Below are positions 1 to 11,034 of a stretch of DNA of 64,000 bases, in pieces (within the stretch, counting starts at the first letter, position 1; each line of letters starts with the position of its first letter). The notes beneath the pieces are model-generated. The model saw nothing but the letters and a program-made list of their open reading frames with translations. It did no database searches and had not been told where the DNA came from. Origin of the DNA: Icerya purchasi (Eukaryota; Arthropoda; Insecta; Hemiptera; Monophlebidae); the NCBI GenBank assembly GCA_039619475.1, contig CM077115.1, positions 142,116,172-142,180,171 on the forward strand, written 5' to 3'. The position numbers were made by a program, and so were the translations under genes.

Positions 1-324
1 ACTTCCTCAGCGGTTTATCCCTTGAGTACCTTTACAGTACATAAGAAGAAAATGAAAAAAAAAAAATGGAAACAAACATGATGACGATTAACCGATAAAC
101 AATTCTGAAGAAATATTTAATTATTTGTTGGACTGACTAATTCGTGTTGAAAATTAGCGTATAATAAAGGAAAATTGTATTTTCTAAGTAAAACAAAAAA
201 GAACGGTTCTTCTAAATTAACTATAGTTAAAGAGTTGCTCCATTAATACTAATGTAAAATAATCTTGATTTACACTGTTTTATCCCAAGTATAGCTGTTA
301 TTTATTTAATATAATTTTAAATAG
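1..324. other. AT-rich flank, no feature
   Basis: AT-rich sequence upstream of the first retrotransposon, with one short A run near position 56. I see no reading frame, RNA gene or ordered repeat in it. Confidence 0.5.
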
Positions 325-339
325 ACCATAGTAAGCCCA

Positions 340-788
340 ATGGTCATACTTGGAGATTTCAACGCTCACTCCCCACTATGAGGAGCGGCGTCAACCAATA
401 AATATGGATCGATCATCACCAATATATTAATGAAGTACGATTTGTGTACCCTTGCCCCACTTGACCACACACATTTCAACCTCTCCCATAACACCTTCTC
501 GACTATTGACTTAGCACTAGTATCTCCATTACTCCTCCTGAAACTTAAGTCTTTTGTCCATGACGACCTTTGCTCCAGCGATCATTTCCTTGTATTTCTA
601 CAGTTTGCGGGATATCATCCAAGACACCCACGATTTTTGTCTCACAAGGCGGACTGGCGGCATACACGGCCGGAATCAAAATCCCAGCTTCTAGCGAGTT
701 CCTATCAGACAATTTAAGCACTTTTCTTAACGCCATACTACACACCACCTGCTTATCAATATCTACCTCTCACAATTTCCCTAACTAA
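340..788 (+). pseudogene. Endonuclease domain remnant of I-group copy 1
   Basis: The APE-type endonuclease nicks target DNA for target-primed reverse transcription. The frame opens with VILGDFNAHSPL, the conserved GDFN-H motif, followed by an in-frame TGA at about 379 where W is expected. After it come TFSTIDLALVSP and SSDHFLVFL, matching the C-terminal S-T-x-D and SDH motifs of these nucleases. A frameshift near 640-700 moves the sequence into another frame (AAYTAGIKIPASSEFLSDN). The N-terminal part with the first catalytic motifs is absent. Confidence 0.8.
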
Positions 789-1254
789 GAGAGTACCATG
801 GTGGTGCAAAGAGATTCATACCGCAATCCAACGGCGCGAATGAGCACTCAGAAAGTATAAATCGTCTCGGTCGCTATCTGACTTAATAGTCTTCAAAAAG
901 TCCCGAGCTCTTGCCCGTGCTCTTATTCGCGGCAAAAAACAAGAATGCTCGGAACAGTTTATCTCATCGATCTCTTCGTCAACATCAAAAAGGACCATGT
1001 GGAACAAAATAAAATCCATCAACGGAATCAACAGTGCCCCAACACGCGGTTCTACTTAGAATCAACGGCAGCCAGATAACGGATGAAGCGGACGCCGCTA
1101 AAGCGTTTGCAGCTACTTTGCCACAGCAGTACCTCACGCCTTCCGCAGCGTGAAACACCATGCAGAGCAACTGTGCACTTCCCGTCCGAATCCAATGAAA
1201 CATACAACAGTAACTTCACCATCTCAGAGTTAAATTTCCAACTCAACTACCACA

Positions 1255-2290
1255 CATCCAACACTGCTCCTGGCCCCGACTGCATCCACCTGTACATGCT
1301 AAAGTATCTCCCAATTTCTGGCAAATATTTTCTCCTACATACATTCCGGCACAATGGAAGTCAGCTAATATTATCCCAATACTAAAGGAAAACAAAGATC
1401 CTACCCTTCCCGAAAGTTACCGTCATATTCCATTGCTTAGTGTTATTTCTAAAACGCCGGATAAGATGGTTAATAGGCGCTTCCTGTTTTTCCTAGAACA
1501 AAAAAGTCTTTTATCTCCCAACCAATCCGGCGGGCGAGAGGCGAGATCGACAATCAGCCAGCTACTTAGCCTGCAAAGGCAGATTTTATCAGCGTTTCAT
1601 CGTCAACAGCACTTCTACACAGTATTCTTCGATTTAGAAAAAGCATTTGATTGCTTGTGGCGTCATGGCTTACTACTAAAACTGCGAATGACGGAAGTCG
1701 CCGGAAAAATGGGTAAATATACATACACAGCTTCTTGGACAATAGAGCGATCTAAGTTACGACTAGTTCGTCAACTTTTGAACTGATGCTGTTGGAAAAT
1801 GGTGTACCACAAGGCTCTGCTTTAAGCGCAACCTTATTCATATATTATATCAACGAAATAACTGGTTGCCTTGCCGCCCCTGTAACGTCCCAGCTCTACC
1901 TTGATGACCCAGATATATCCTTAAAATCCAACCATCCTATAAACGCTCAAAATATCCTTCAAAAATCCATCGAAAATTTATAGAAACGGTCCAATGATAA
2001 CGGTCTGACCTTCTTCTTAACAAAAACAATATGTGTTGATTTCCACAGGGGATGCCAAAACGCACTTCCCAGCGTATTCCCGAGTCTAAATGGTTTTCCT
2101 ATCCCAAATCGTCCATCAGTCAAGTTTCTAGGCCTAATATTTGATAAAAAACTTTCCTGGCGCTCCCATATAGCTGAGCTTAAAATCCTTGTCTATCCTG
2201 AAATATCTATTAAATTACAAGTACAATATAAACTCAAAATTACTCCTTTCAATTTACAGATAAATTATCCTTTCGCAAATTAATTACAGG
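1255..2290 (+). pseudogene. Reverse transcriptase domain of I-group copy 1
   Basis: RT copies the element's RNA at the nicked target. Readable motifs in order are NTAPGPDCIHLYML (start of the RT fold, about 1258), YRHIPLLSVISK (about 1420), FFDLEKAFDCLW (motif A, 1626-1661, catalytic D), NGVPQGSALSATLF (motif B, about 1798-1839) and LYLDDPDIS (motif C, about 1896). The usual A of F/YADD is L here, but both aspartates remain. Motifs A and B are separated by a stop at 1783. The thumb continues in other frames past 2000, with several stops. The copy is clearly dead. Confidence 0.85.
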
Positions 2291-2739
2291 TGTCAGGTGT
2301 ACTCCTCAGCCGCTCAAAGTGTGCTAAGATCCTTAGATCCTATACATTCTGCGGCCTTCCGGTCTATCCTTTCTGAACATCTCTCTTCTCCGGTTGTCAG
2401 TTTGTGTGCACTGACAGATTGTCCTCCGCTGTCCTTTTATAGGAAGTACTATAACTTTAAAGAATTGAGCACCCTCCTTAGTAGTACCAAAACCCCGACA
2501 CTCGAGCTGGCTACCATACCTCCTAATATGAGGTTTGGGAATAACCCAGTGCCTGAACTTTTTTCGGTTATGGTTCATTTCCAAATTTCTTCAATCCCAA
2601 AAACTCTGCCAGATTTCGCAGTAACCGCACCACTTTGGAGTCAGCTAATCACAAACATAAACATATCGCTAACAAAATTTAACAAAGCACAATACCCTCA
2701 AACATAGTACAAATAGCAAAAAATATCATAGCGAGCTAC

Positions 2740-3525
2740 ACAGACCATGCATGCCTCTACACAGATGGAGCGAAGGCAATAGGTTATCAGTCACCGGTGG
2801 CATGCTCCTTCGAAGTCTCAGAAGCAGCAGAGTCAGTCAGACTGCACGATTACTGTACAGCACTGGACGCCGAAATATACGCGATGGTTTTGTGCATCCA
2901 ACACTACACCGATAGCAACCCCCAGTCTCGAAAGGCCCTACTCATAACTGACACTCTAAACTCCCTTCAACTCATCTCAGAGATTAAATCCAATAATCCT
3001 TTGATAAGGAAGGTCCATTACCTATTATACAGGTTATCACATCTAAACTCTGAAATGTCTTTCTTATGGGTGCCGGCTTATGTTGGGATTCCAGGCAATG
3101 AACGTGTCAATCAGCGACATTGTTCTCTTCAATGCCATACAAACCCCTCTTCCCCCTATATTGGCTCATTTGTTTATGCAGCAAACTGGAGAAGAATGGC
3201 AACAGGAATGGAGATCTTCAAGTACGTTTCTCCGCAGCATAAAAACAACCACAGAGCCTTGGTGGCCCACAGACGGAGTTTCCCGCAGAGATTTTTCTGT
3301 CCTGAATCGTTTCCGAATAGGACATGCAACCCTCTCGCACAGCTCCATATTCACGAGCCAGGTACCCCCAAATGTCTGCCCCATTTGTGGTCAACCGAGC
3401 GCCCCATCCACCTCTCACCTATTTCTCGAATGTTACTCCTTTGCAGTACCACAATCCATTCATTTTACCACCTCCTCTAGTTCTCAGATACTATCAAATG
3501 TTCCTCTGCGGTCGCAGCTGTATTA
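2740..3525 (+). pseudogene. RNase H and C-terminal region of I-group copy 1
   Basis: RNase H degrades RNA in the RNA/DNA hybrid. Motifs seen are LYTDGAKA (about 2757), ALDAEIYAMVLC, LLITDTLNSLQ and FLWVPAYVGIPGNERVN, which supply the D, E and D active-site residues. The usual H of the last motif (WVPxHxG) is Y here. A frameshift near 3080-3120 leads into the C-terminal part: WSTFLRSI-like sequence, then EPWWPTDGVSRRDFSVLN, RFRIGHATLSHS and a C-x2-C-x9-H-x4-C cluster (VCPICGQPSAPSTSHLFLEC), typical of the region downstream of RNase H in this group. Confidence 0.85.
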
Positions 3526-3667
3526 GCATTCATGTGGAGCAGCGGTCTGTACTATCGCGTTTAATAACCTTAAGTAGGCTCCATGTGCTGTAATAGCCCC
3601 AGTAGTTAAACACGGAACATGGAAACCCTTATACGTACCTTTAGTTTAAAAAAAAACAACAAACAAA

Positions 3668-3691
3668 TATATATATATATATATATATATT
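3668..3691. repeat. (AT)n microsatellite
   Basis: Alternating AT tract of about 24 bases directly after the A-rich tail of copy 1. It may have grown from the retrotransposon tail. Confidence 0.85.
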
Positions 3692-3791
3692 AAAATATAC
3701 CTGTTTTCAAAAATAAATACACTCACTTTTTTACCCATAACAAATTGGGAATAAAATATTTTTTCATGACAAGGAAAAAATCAAAGAACGA

Positions 3792-4978
3792 AGAGATTTA
3801 TTCTACTGGTACCAAGCTAAATTACGCCGCAACGATAATTCAGAAATCCTACTACCGTCTTTTCCAAACGATCCCTTCCCCAGTGTACTATCCCTCCTTA
3901 AGGAAAGAGGAATTAACTGGAACTTTGACCTCGCACATCAGCATGTTGAACTCCCCTGGGAGGATACTCCGATTGTTGCGGACTTATCTCTGCTGAGCGA
4001 TCGCTCGGACCAGGATGTCACACTGCCGTCCCAGTACGTAGCGGAAAAAATGCAACTTTTTCCCAGCTACAGACAGCTGTATACAGATGGTGCCAAAGCA
4101 AACCCCCTCAATGGGTCCTTGCCGGTGGCTTGCGCCTACGAGCTGGAGGGAGTTGTTCATGCGGTTCGGCTCCACGACTTCTGTTCAGTGCTGGAGGGGG
4201 AGCTGTATGGTATTTTCTTCTGCTTGAGAGAATATCTGCAGTTTTACCCCCAACGTCGAAATGCATTTCTAATCACAGATTCCTTGCAATCGATTAGGAC
4301 ACTCCAGACACCCGAAACCTCACACACATTATCTCGAAAAATAAAGCGCATCATTAACGTGCTTTTCCGGGCTGGCTCACAGGTAACATTCTTGTGGGTC
4401 CCGGGTCATACCGGTGTGCCGGGGAATGAGCGCGTGAACTTGGCTTCTAAGGCAGCAACATATAGTCCAATGCCCGAAGGTGCCCCTCTCTGCCTCAGCT
4501 GGGGCCACCCTTTTTTCAGCAAAATAAGGCAGAGACATGGAAAACTATGTGGTCGGCTCACACATCATGGCTGCGATCCATTAAGGAGAGCACTGAGCCT
4601 TGGTGGCCACCGATATCCATGTCCCGCAGAGAGTTTGCAGCATTAACTAGACTCCGCATAGGGCACACAGCAATATCCCACAACTATCTACTGGAAGGAA
4701 CATCTCCTCTCTCTGCCTGTTCCATATGCAATTCCCCAATTTCACCAACCGCTGAACACGTTCTGGAACATTGCCTGCCTGCAGGCACCTCCAACTTACC
4801 GACGGTTGCGTTGTCAAACGAACCAAAACAGGTCCAGGATATGCTAAACCATATTAGAGCGGCTAACCTATTAAAACACTTCTGATCCTGCACTGATCCA
4901 TGTGCTGTAATAATCCCGGCAATTACACACAGCACACATGGACCATATAAATTTAGGGGGGGAAAAAAAAAGAAAAAA
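3792..4978 (+). mobile_element. I-group element, 5'-truncated copy 2 (RNase H and 3' end)
   Basis: A second, better-preserved copy of the family above, truncated so that only the region from just before RNase H to the A-rich tail remains. One long frame (4050-4646) carries LYTDGAKANPLNG, LEGELYGIFFC, AFLITDSLQS and FLWVPGHTGVPGNERVN, so all RNase H catalytic residues and the H of GHTG are intact. A frameshift near 4540-4640 leads to 4547-4885 with EPWWPPISMSRREF, LTRLRIGHTAISHN and the C-x2-C...H...C cluster ending AEHVLEHC. The 3' end again has CATGTGCTGTAATA. The 9-mer AAAGAACGA lies at 3783-3791 and again at 4979-4987, a plausible target duplication, though partly confounded by the A tail. 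Confidence 0.85.
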
Positions 4979-4987
4979 AAAGAACGA

Positions 4988-5936
4988 TCAATATTTATTT
5001 GTTTTCTAGAGTAGTGACGTATAATACTTTTGAAAAGGTCAAATAGTTGTTTACAAATCGGAAAATTTTTATTAATTTGCCTTTGTTAATTTTATTAAAT
5101 TTTATTACTAAACAAAGTGAATTCTGGTTTATGTAAGTCATATTTCACGCTAATAAAAATAACAGTTTCCAAGTGACTGAACTATGTTACATATTGCGCA
5201 GAATTAAATATTTCTAAACTATTTATTTTTCAGATGAGACTATATTCTAGAAAAAAATTTAAAAAATAAAAAATAATAGAAGATAATTTTTATCACATAT
5301 ACTGTAAAGCAGTTGAGCATGATGCGTCAACCGCCAATGATTCTGTATGATAAATATGAATTACTGCAATTTCAATTTAGTTTTTAAAATGATTTTCTCT
5401 AAGACTAATTGACTAGAGCCAGTCAATTAAGTTCAAACGAATGGTTTCCGTTAAAAATAAACATGAAAATTGGAGAATAACTTCTTAAGGCTAACAAAAA
5501 AATTTTTTCAATAAAATTCGAATGCTAGATCGATTTTGCTTTTTTCAGATTAGTAGTTTTTTATAATCATTTAAATTAATTTATTTTTAATTTTTTGTGC
5601 GTGTAAAAATTTATTATGAAGCACATGGTTTTTCCTTGAAAGCAAAAAAGAAATGTAACAATGGGAAATGATCGCCGTGATTGACTAATTTTTTATTGAA
5701 ATAACCCGCTAAAGGAATATATGATCAGCATTTCAAGTCTTTGTAAGAGGAAATCATTTTTTCAGCGATATGTGGACGAAAAAAAAATCATTGAAAACTA
5801 TTGATTTGTTTACTACGAAAATTTAGTGCTAATTTTGCGCGGGTGTTTTTTTAATTCAATGATTATTTTACGCCTTAAATTTGATATTGACTGAAGAAAA
5901 AAAAATTTAAAACTCGCAAACACTAAACTAGGTTTA
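4988..5936. other. AT-rich interval, no gene seen
   Basis: Very AT-rich with short homopolymer runs. I find no coding frame, terminal inverted repeat or tRNA-like motif. Confidence 0.5.
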
Positions 5937-6136
5937 CTTGAAGAAAGGACGAGGCCGAATCGTGTCACGGCCAAAACGTGTCGGGACTGAATCGTTGAGG
6001 CCGAAACGATGCGACTCCCAAAAAATCTGCATCTGCAACATCCCTGGTCTATACTGCTGTATATCGGACTATCACCCGGGATTGATGCTGAGACTTCCTA
6101 ATCAGAAGCCAAGCGCTCTGGCCACTAGGCCATCAC
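5937..6136 (-). mobile_element. tRNA-headed SINE-like repeat with 16-bp tandem body
   Basis: On the minus strand the right end reads GATGGCCTAGTGGCCAGAGC (A-box-like), followed by a weak B-box-like GCATCAATCCCGGG at about 6074-6087. The body toward 5951 holds four diverged units of 15-17 bp based on GGCCGAAACGTGTCGA. It is therefore probably a Pol III-derived SINE. No target duplication was found, and its family is not among the others in the window. A worn tRNA pseudogene next to an unrelated tandem repeat is the alternative. Confidence 0.5.
5951..6014. repeat. Four-unit 15-17 bp tandem repeat
   Basis: Units begin at about 5951, 5968, 5984 and 5999 and follow the pattern GGCC(G/A)AAxCGTGTC. 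They lie in the body of the SINE-like repeat. Confidence 0.6.
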
Positions 6137-7640
6137 AAATATTACAATTTTTGCGTAGTTTTTGTTGTTCGACACTAAGTGGTGTGTGGTTATTCGGTAG
6201 TTTGAATTATCGTTTCCAGGGGCACCCGCGATAGTAATTCGCTCTGCTCGATTGTTGCGTGTTGTTTCGTGGAGGTCTATACCATGTCCACCATGTACAC
6301 AGTGAAAATCGGTTATCATAGCAGTTATAGAGATGAATATTGCTGGAACTGGAAGGATTCTATTGACTATATATTAATCTCTATCGGTTATAACGACATT
6401 GGCTAAAACGACAAACGGTATGACTAGAATTTTGGTGCACAGGTAGAAAACTATCACTTTGACACAAAATTTAATTTTGAAAGGTTTTGCAGTGGTAAGG
6501 TTTTCTTCACGTGAATTTTTTAATATAGCCTTAAGAAACTGAAAATCATTTCATAGGCCTTCCTTTTGTAACCCTCGTTCACATTATTTGTTCATACAAA
6601 CCTATCCAGCATCCTATCTATGATTTTCGATTTTCCTTAGCTGTGTACCTCCGTCATTTCCTCCCTTTATTGACTTCATTTTGATCATAGTCGGATTCCC
6701 GTTTCTTTTTCCGCTTCCGCATTTCTCCTTTTTATTCCCTCTACCTCGAAAACACAGTTTTGTGTGATTCGATCATGTTTTTTTTTCGAGTGCTCCTTTT
6801 TATCATTTTAAAACGCTGTATTCAAAACCGTTGTTATCTGATGTCCCTACTCTATCCTGCATATTATTTATCATTTCTTTTCATTCTCCGCTAATCGCAC
6901 TTATAATCGCTAAATTCTTATCTTCGATACTTCATTGTATTCAAATTTAATTCTTCTCCCTAGTACTTTTATTGCGCCCGGTTACTCCCATTCTTTTGCT
7001 GTTGGTGTAAAAGGTTCGGATTCTTACCTCGCATCTAAGGTACTAGAAAACCTTTTTGTTTCTTTCGGTCAGCACAGTGGGCTCTAATTTTGCGGTTGTA
7101 GTTATTGTGTTGGATAATGGATTTTTTCCTTTTTTTTTCTACCAGCAATGTGGACTCTGCGTCCGTAGTTGCAATTAAAGTGTTGAATGGTTAAGTTTTT
7201 TCCCCTCTCTTGACGACTTTGTGGTCTTTTTTTTGCAATGGCGTGTCGTTCTTTCATCCTATTTCGGTCGGCATTGTGAGTTGCGCTTTCATAGTTGTGC
7301 ATTATGTTGTTTTTTCTGCTGAGTACTACAAATGTGTTATTATCACACCGTTAAGAGATATCGGACTATTTTAATTGATTTTGTCGGTGCTCGTTAAAGC
7401 TATCGAAGTTGCAGGACACCAAGGACAATCGCAATTTTCACCCCTTTCTTTTTTTCCTGTTCTCATTTTTCTTTTTATGTTGTTTTCTTCTTTGTAAGCG
7501 ATACTTTCCTTTCCGTACTATTTTTATCTTTGTTCTTTTTATCCTTTCTTGATATTCTCTGTTATCAGTCCTTTTCCTTTTCTGTTTTCTTCAGGTTTTT
7601 CAAAAAATACTTTCCTCATAATGATGGGGTCAAACAGATA
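6137..7640. other. Pyrimidine-rich interval with weak internal repeats
   Basis: From about 6560 the plus strand is rich in T and C, like the coding strand of family B elements here, but I could not match any domain. Three imperfect copies of a roughly 40-base segment (GTAGTT-x-TTGTGTTG-like) lie near 7068-7115, 7143-7190 and 7262-7310. Translated, they share a hydrophobic VVAIKVLNG-like patch. This could be a worn ORF1 (gag) region, which is conjecture. Confidence 0.35.
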
Positions 7641-9355
7641 ACGTTGATTTACGAAAAATAAAAAAAAAAAATGCACGTATGTAATGTGTATTTAAAAAAA
7701 AACACAAGCAAGTTACTGCATAAATGTTTAAAACATTTTTTTTTAAATGTTATTTTAATTAACGTTAATTAATAGTAAGAGTTTATCTATCGTACCTGAA
7801 CGTATACTTGTAGATGACCGCATCTTTCGGTTTTTATCGAATATTTCTGAAAATAGAATAAAACAATTTATTACATTAACGTAATGCAAAATTAACGTTA
7901 TTAAATGCGACAAAATTTGTTAACAATAAAATAATTCTTCACTGTTGTTAAATGTTTAATCACACTTTTTCGGTTAGTTTCTTTCTCGCCATATTGAAAT
8001 ACATTCATATTTCGACGTTTCGGAGAAAGATTCCATAATCGGAATAAGAAGTGACTGATTAATCGCATAAAAATCAGATTCTAAGAACTAATCATAATTC
8101 ATTGTTACCTCTATAAGTATTGCAAAGATCTCACTCTTTTTGCTCTCCTCCTATTCTATAAATATAATTCAGCGTCATTTCGCTTAGTGTATTTTTATTT
8201 TAGATCCGGCTTTTTTAAATTTTTGCTGGTTCTTTTTTTACATTAGCTTTCTCGTATTTTATAAAATATTTTGCATCGAATACTTTTGTATTAAATTTAC
8301 TTTGGAGCAGTTACTTTCATAATGTATCTCGGCGATAGATTACATTGTCCCGAGAGTGGTGAAAATTAATTCTTTTTCTTTTTTTCCGTTACACTGTTTT
8401 TATCGTGCTTTTGCAGTGATTGTTCTGTCCTCCAGGCAGCTTAAGTAATCAGGTTATTAGAGGTGAATCGCTGAATTCTATTAGACGATACTTATTACAT
8501 TCCACCGATTATCCATTAGCACTGAATATTAACAATTTTTGCACGTTCAACTGGAAGATCAGATATTATTTTAAAATCTACCACCAAAACGGGACCCCAC
8601 TCTAATATTAAATCTGAATTATTCCTTCATGCCCCTCAAGGAGCACGCCGAATATGTAGAACATTCTGAAAATTGGTAACAAACGGTTTTATGTTGCCTT
8701 TTTAAGCTCACAAATTATCCTAAATATTTTCCTGTGGTTAGTAGTGTCCCTTGTGATAGACATAAAATAAAAAAGCACAAAGCATTAAGTTAAAACAGGT
8801 TTTTAAATGTGCCAGTTCAAATAGTTTAAATTAGAAATTTAAAAATAGAGTTTTTTTTCTTCTCTTTTTCATATAATGAATGTAGTAAGTTAACATTGGC
8901 GGAATATTTGAAATAATTTTTTACAAATCCATTAAAAACGAAGTTGTTTGTTATTTATAATTTTTCATTATTTTTATTAACTAATTAATTAATAGCATGC
9001 ATACCATACTTTAGAGTAGTTGGCAGTGGTCATGATAGTTCTGCCACGATTATTGTTGGCCGGCTATTCGAAAAGAGCACGCAACAAAAAATTAATTTAC
9101 ACCCTACCCTTTTTGTCGTACGCAATACGAGCAAGGGAAACTGTTTATGTTTCTTCTTGTTTCTTTTTTTTTTTTTTTTGGCCATTATTCTGATATATTA
9201 AAAATATATATATATGTATTCCATTTAATGGTTATTTTGATCAAAAAAAAAACCTAAAGGAATTCAAAATTATTTAATTGTTATTTAATTATTTTCTTTT
9301 TTTTTCGTATTATTAAGTAAGGGGAAATATCCCTCGTTTTTTTCCCTCGTAAATA
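7641..9355. other. AT-rich interval, no gene seen
   Basis: Contains a T run at 9162-9180 and a short (AT)n at 9201-9213. I see no domain, RNA gene or terminal repeat. Confidence 0.45.
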
Positions 9356-10310
9356 GGCTACTGGTGGGATGCGAATATTTCAGCTAATTCGCAGTATTTT
9401 GAATCTTATAAACCGTCTTCCTTCTGCTCCATATTTACCGCGGAATCTACAGCTATCCTTCGTGCTATCTCCAATACAATACTTCCACTAATGGTATTTA
9501 ATTAAATTACTGATAGTGTCGAATTCTAAAGGTGTGCTACTGCCTATCGCCTCCCCTCTTCTTCGTCATTTCACAGACTTCATAATTTTTCTGATTCGCT
9601 CTCTTGTCAATAGATTGTATATAGCGTTCGTTCCATTCAAATCTATTTCTTATAGTCCCCCAGTCATGTTGGCACTGAGGGCAATTAATTGATTGATTCA
9701 TTATCTCGATCTACCGTTCAGACTGCTCAATTTCTATCCAAATTTTCTTTTCTTTAATCTTAACGTTTTTTCCAGGAATTGCCATTACAGGCGATGGCAT
9801 GATATTTTATCCCCTTTTATTCTCTAATCCTGAATCCTTTTATCTTATAATGTCCAAACTCATCCTCCACCTTATACTTGGTACTATGACTTCCCGCATC
9901 TTTCGTGCTTTCTTATCTCTTCTATCTGCAAGCTTCGCTTTGACGATAGTCGATTTCCTGTTTCCTCTTTTTGTTTTTCTATGCCTTCTTCGTTTCCTTT
10001 TTGTTTTTTCCATCCGGTGATTCTGATTTACTCTGCAATACAAATCACTTCTTCGAGTGCGCGTGTCTATAAGAACGCTCTTACTTCTATAGACAACTCC
10101 TGAATCTTGGTGTGCCTATTTTATATGATGCTTCGTTTATTCTTTCTCTTCTATCTTCGGCGATCATTCCTATTATAGCGACTTTCATTGCTTCTACCTC
10201 TAGTAGTATTCAATTCTAAATCGTTTCTCCCTTTCATTCACTAATAGACTCTATTGCTGGGTAATACCCTTGGCTGGCGATCCCGAAAGAAAATTAAAAA
10301 AAAAAAAAAC
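9356..10310 (+). mobile_element. I-group family B, 3' fragment (RNase H, C-terminus, poly-A)
   Basis: Translated across several frameshifts this gives an RNase H region (SIFTAESTAILRAISNT at about 9425, then SPSHVGTEGN at about 9655-9685, the WxPSHxGxxGNE motif) and a C-terminal Cys/His patch. The patch reads CNTNHFFEC and continues into RSYFYRQLLNLGVPILYDAS with one in-frame stop (about 10040-10150). The 3' end carries the family signature (CTGGGTAATACCC...GGCGATCCC) followed by an A run at about 10296-10310. The 5' part, including RT, is missing. Confidence 0.75.
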
Positions 10311-10629
10311 AATAATTCACACAGTATATACGCATATGACGCAATTAAAAATTGTTTTTAATTTGCATAATTTTTAGTTCTTATGGTGTTTATTATCCTT
10401 ATTATTTCTTTTTAAAAATTTATCCGTGAAAACATTAAGCCCGCGCAATGATAATTTTCCACATTTTTCAATGTGCAGCGGTAACAGGATTCGAATCCAG
10501 TTCTCTACCCCCGATCCAATTTTATTTCTACTCACGCTATGGTATTTTTTTTTTTTTTTATTATTATGGGTACGCCAACGAAGAGCAACAGCCCAATTAG
10601 CCAAGGAATCTAAGTAATAGTTCAAACGG

Positions 10630-10870
10630 AGAATAACATATTAGACTTCTTCGAATGTTCCTCACTCTCTTCAGAACGTTCTCTCTTTTATTCTCGGCTT
10701 TTGAATCTTCGTCTTCCTACTCCATACAATGACTCTTATGTTCTCTCATTTCCTTCCTTGTCAGTTGTTCCTATTCTAGCTTCTTTCATTCATTCAATCT
10801 CACGCTATGGTAGCCAACATTCCCAAAATAAAAATGTTTTTTCCGATAAAGTTCCTTGTCACACGTTTTA
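10630..10870 (+). mobile_element. I-group family B, C-terminal fragment
   Basis: The frame from about 10640 reads LDFFECSSLSSERSLFYSR and then LLNLRLPTPYND, with SVVPILASFIHSIS further on. It aligns with the C-terminal Cys/His region of family B. It is a second fragment in the same orientation about 320 bp after the previous one, so it is a separate insertion or a partial duplication. Confidence 0.65.
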
Positions 10871-11034
10871 TATGAAAAATGTGTAAAAATTATAGAGGCA
10901 TCAAATGAGTTTGTATATTGTCCACAGCTAATAAACAAAATTTGGAATCGGATACTACCACTTTACTCATTGTCAGTAACAAGAATAAAGTAATCTTAGT
11001 CAGTGATTTGAAAATGATGTTAAACATAAATTCT

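Larger units (their letters stand above)
325..3667 (+). mobile_element. I-group non-LTR retrotransposon, 5'-truncated copy 1 (EN-RT-RNase H)
   Basis: This is a decayed LINE-type element whose domains follow the I-group order: endonuclease, reverse transcriptase, RNase H, then a Cys/His-containing C-terminal region and an A-rich tail near 3648-3667. The 5' part, including any ORF1 and the start of the endonuclease, is missing. Several stops and frameshifts break the frame, so it cannot encode a working protein. The linker at about 780-1250 is also readable (RTMWNKIKSING, then ITDEADAAKAFAATL). The last bases (CATGTGCTGTAATA, about 3580-3593) recur at the end of the next element, which marks both as one family. 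I infer the I group from the RNase H domain, which Jockey elements lack; the exact clade (I, Nimb, Loa, Outcast) is not resolved. No target duplication is visible. Confidence 0.85.

Noticed and set aside
10455..10510. B-box-like GGATTCGAATCC suggesting another SINE
   Set aside because: No A box at a suitable distance on either strand, and no body, tail or duplication.
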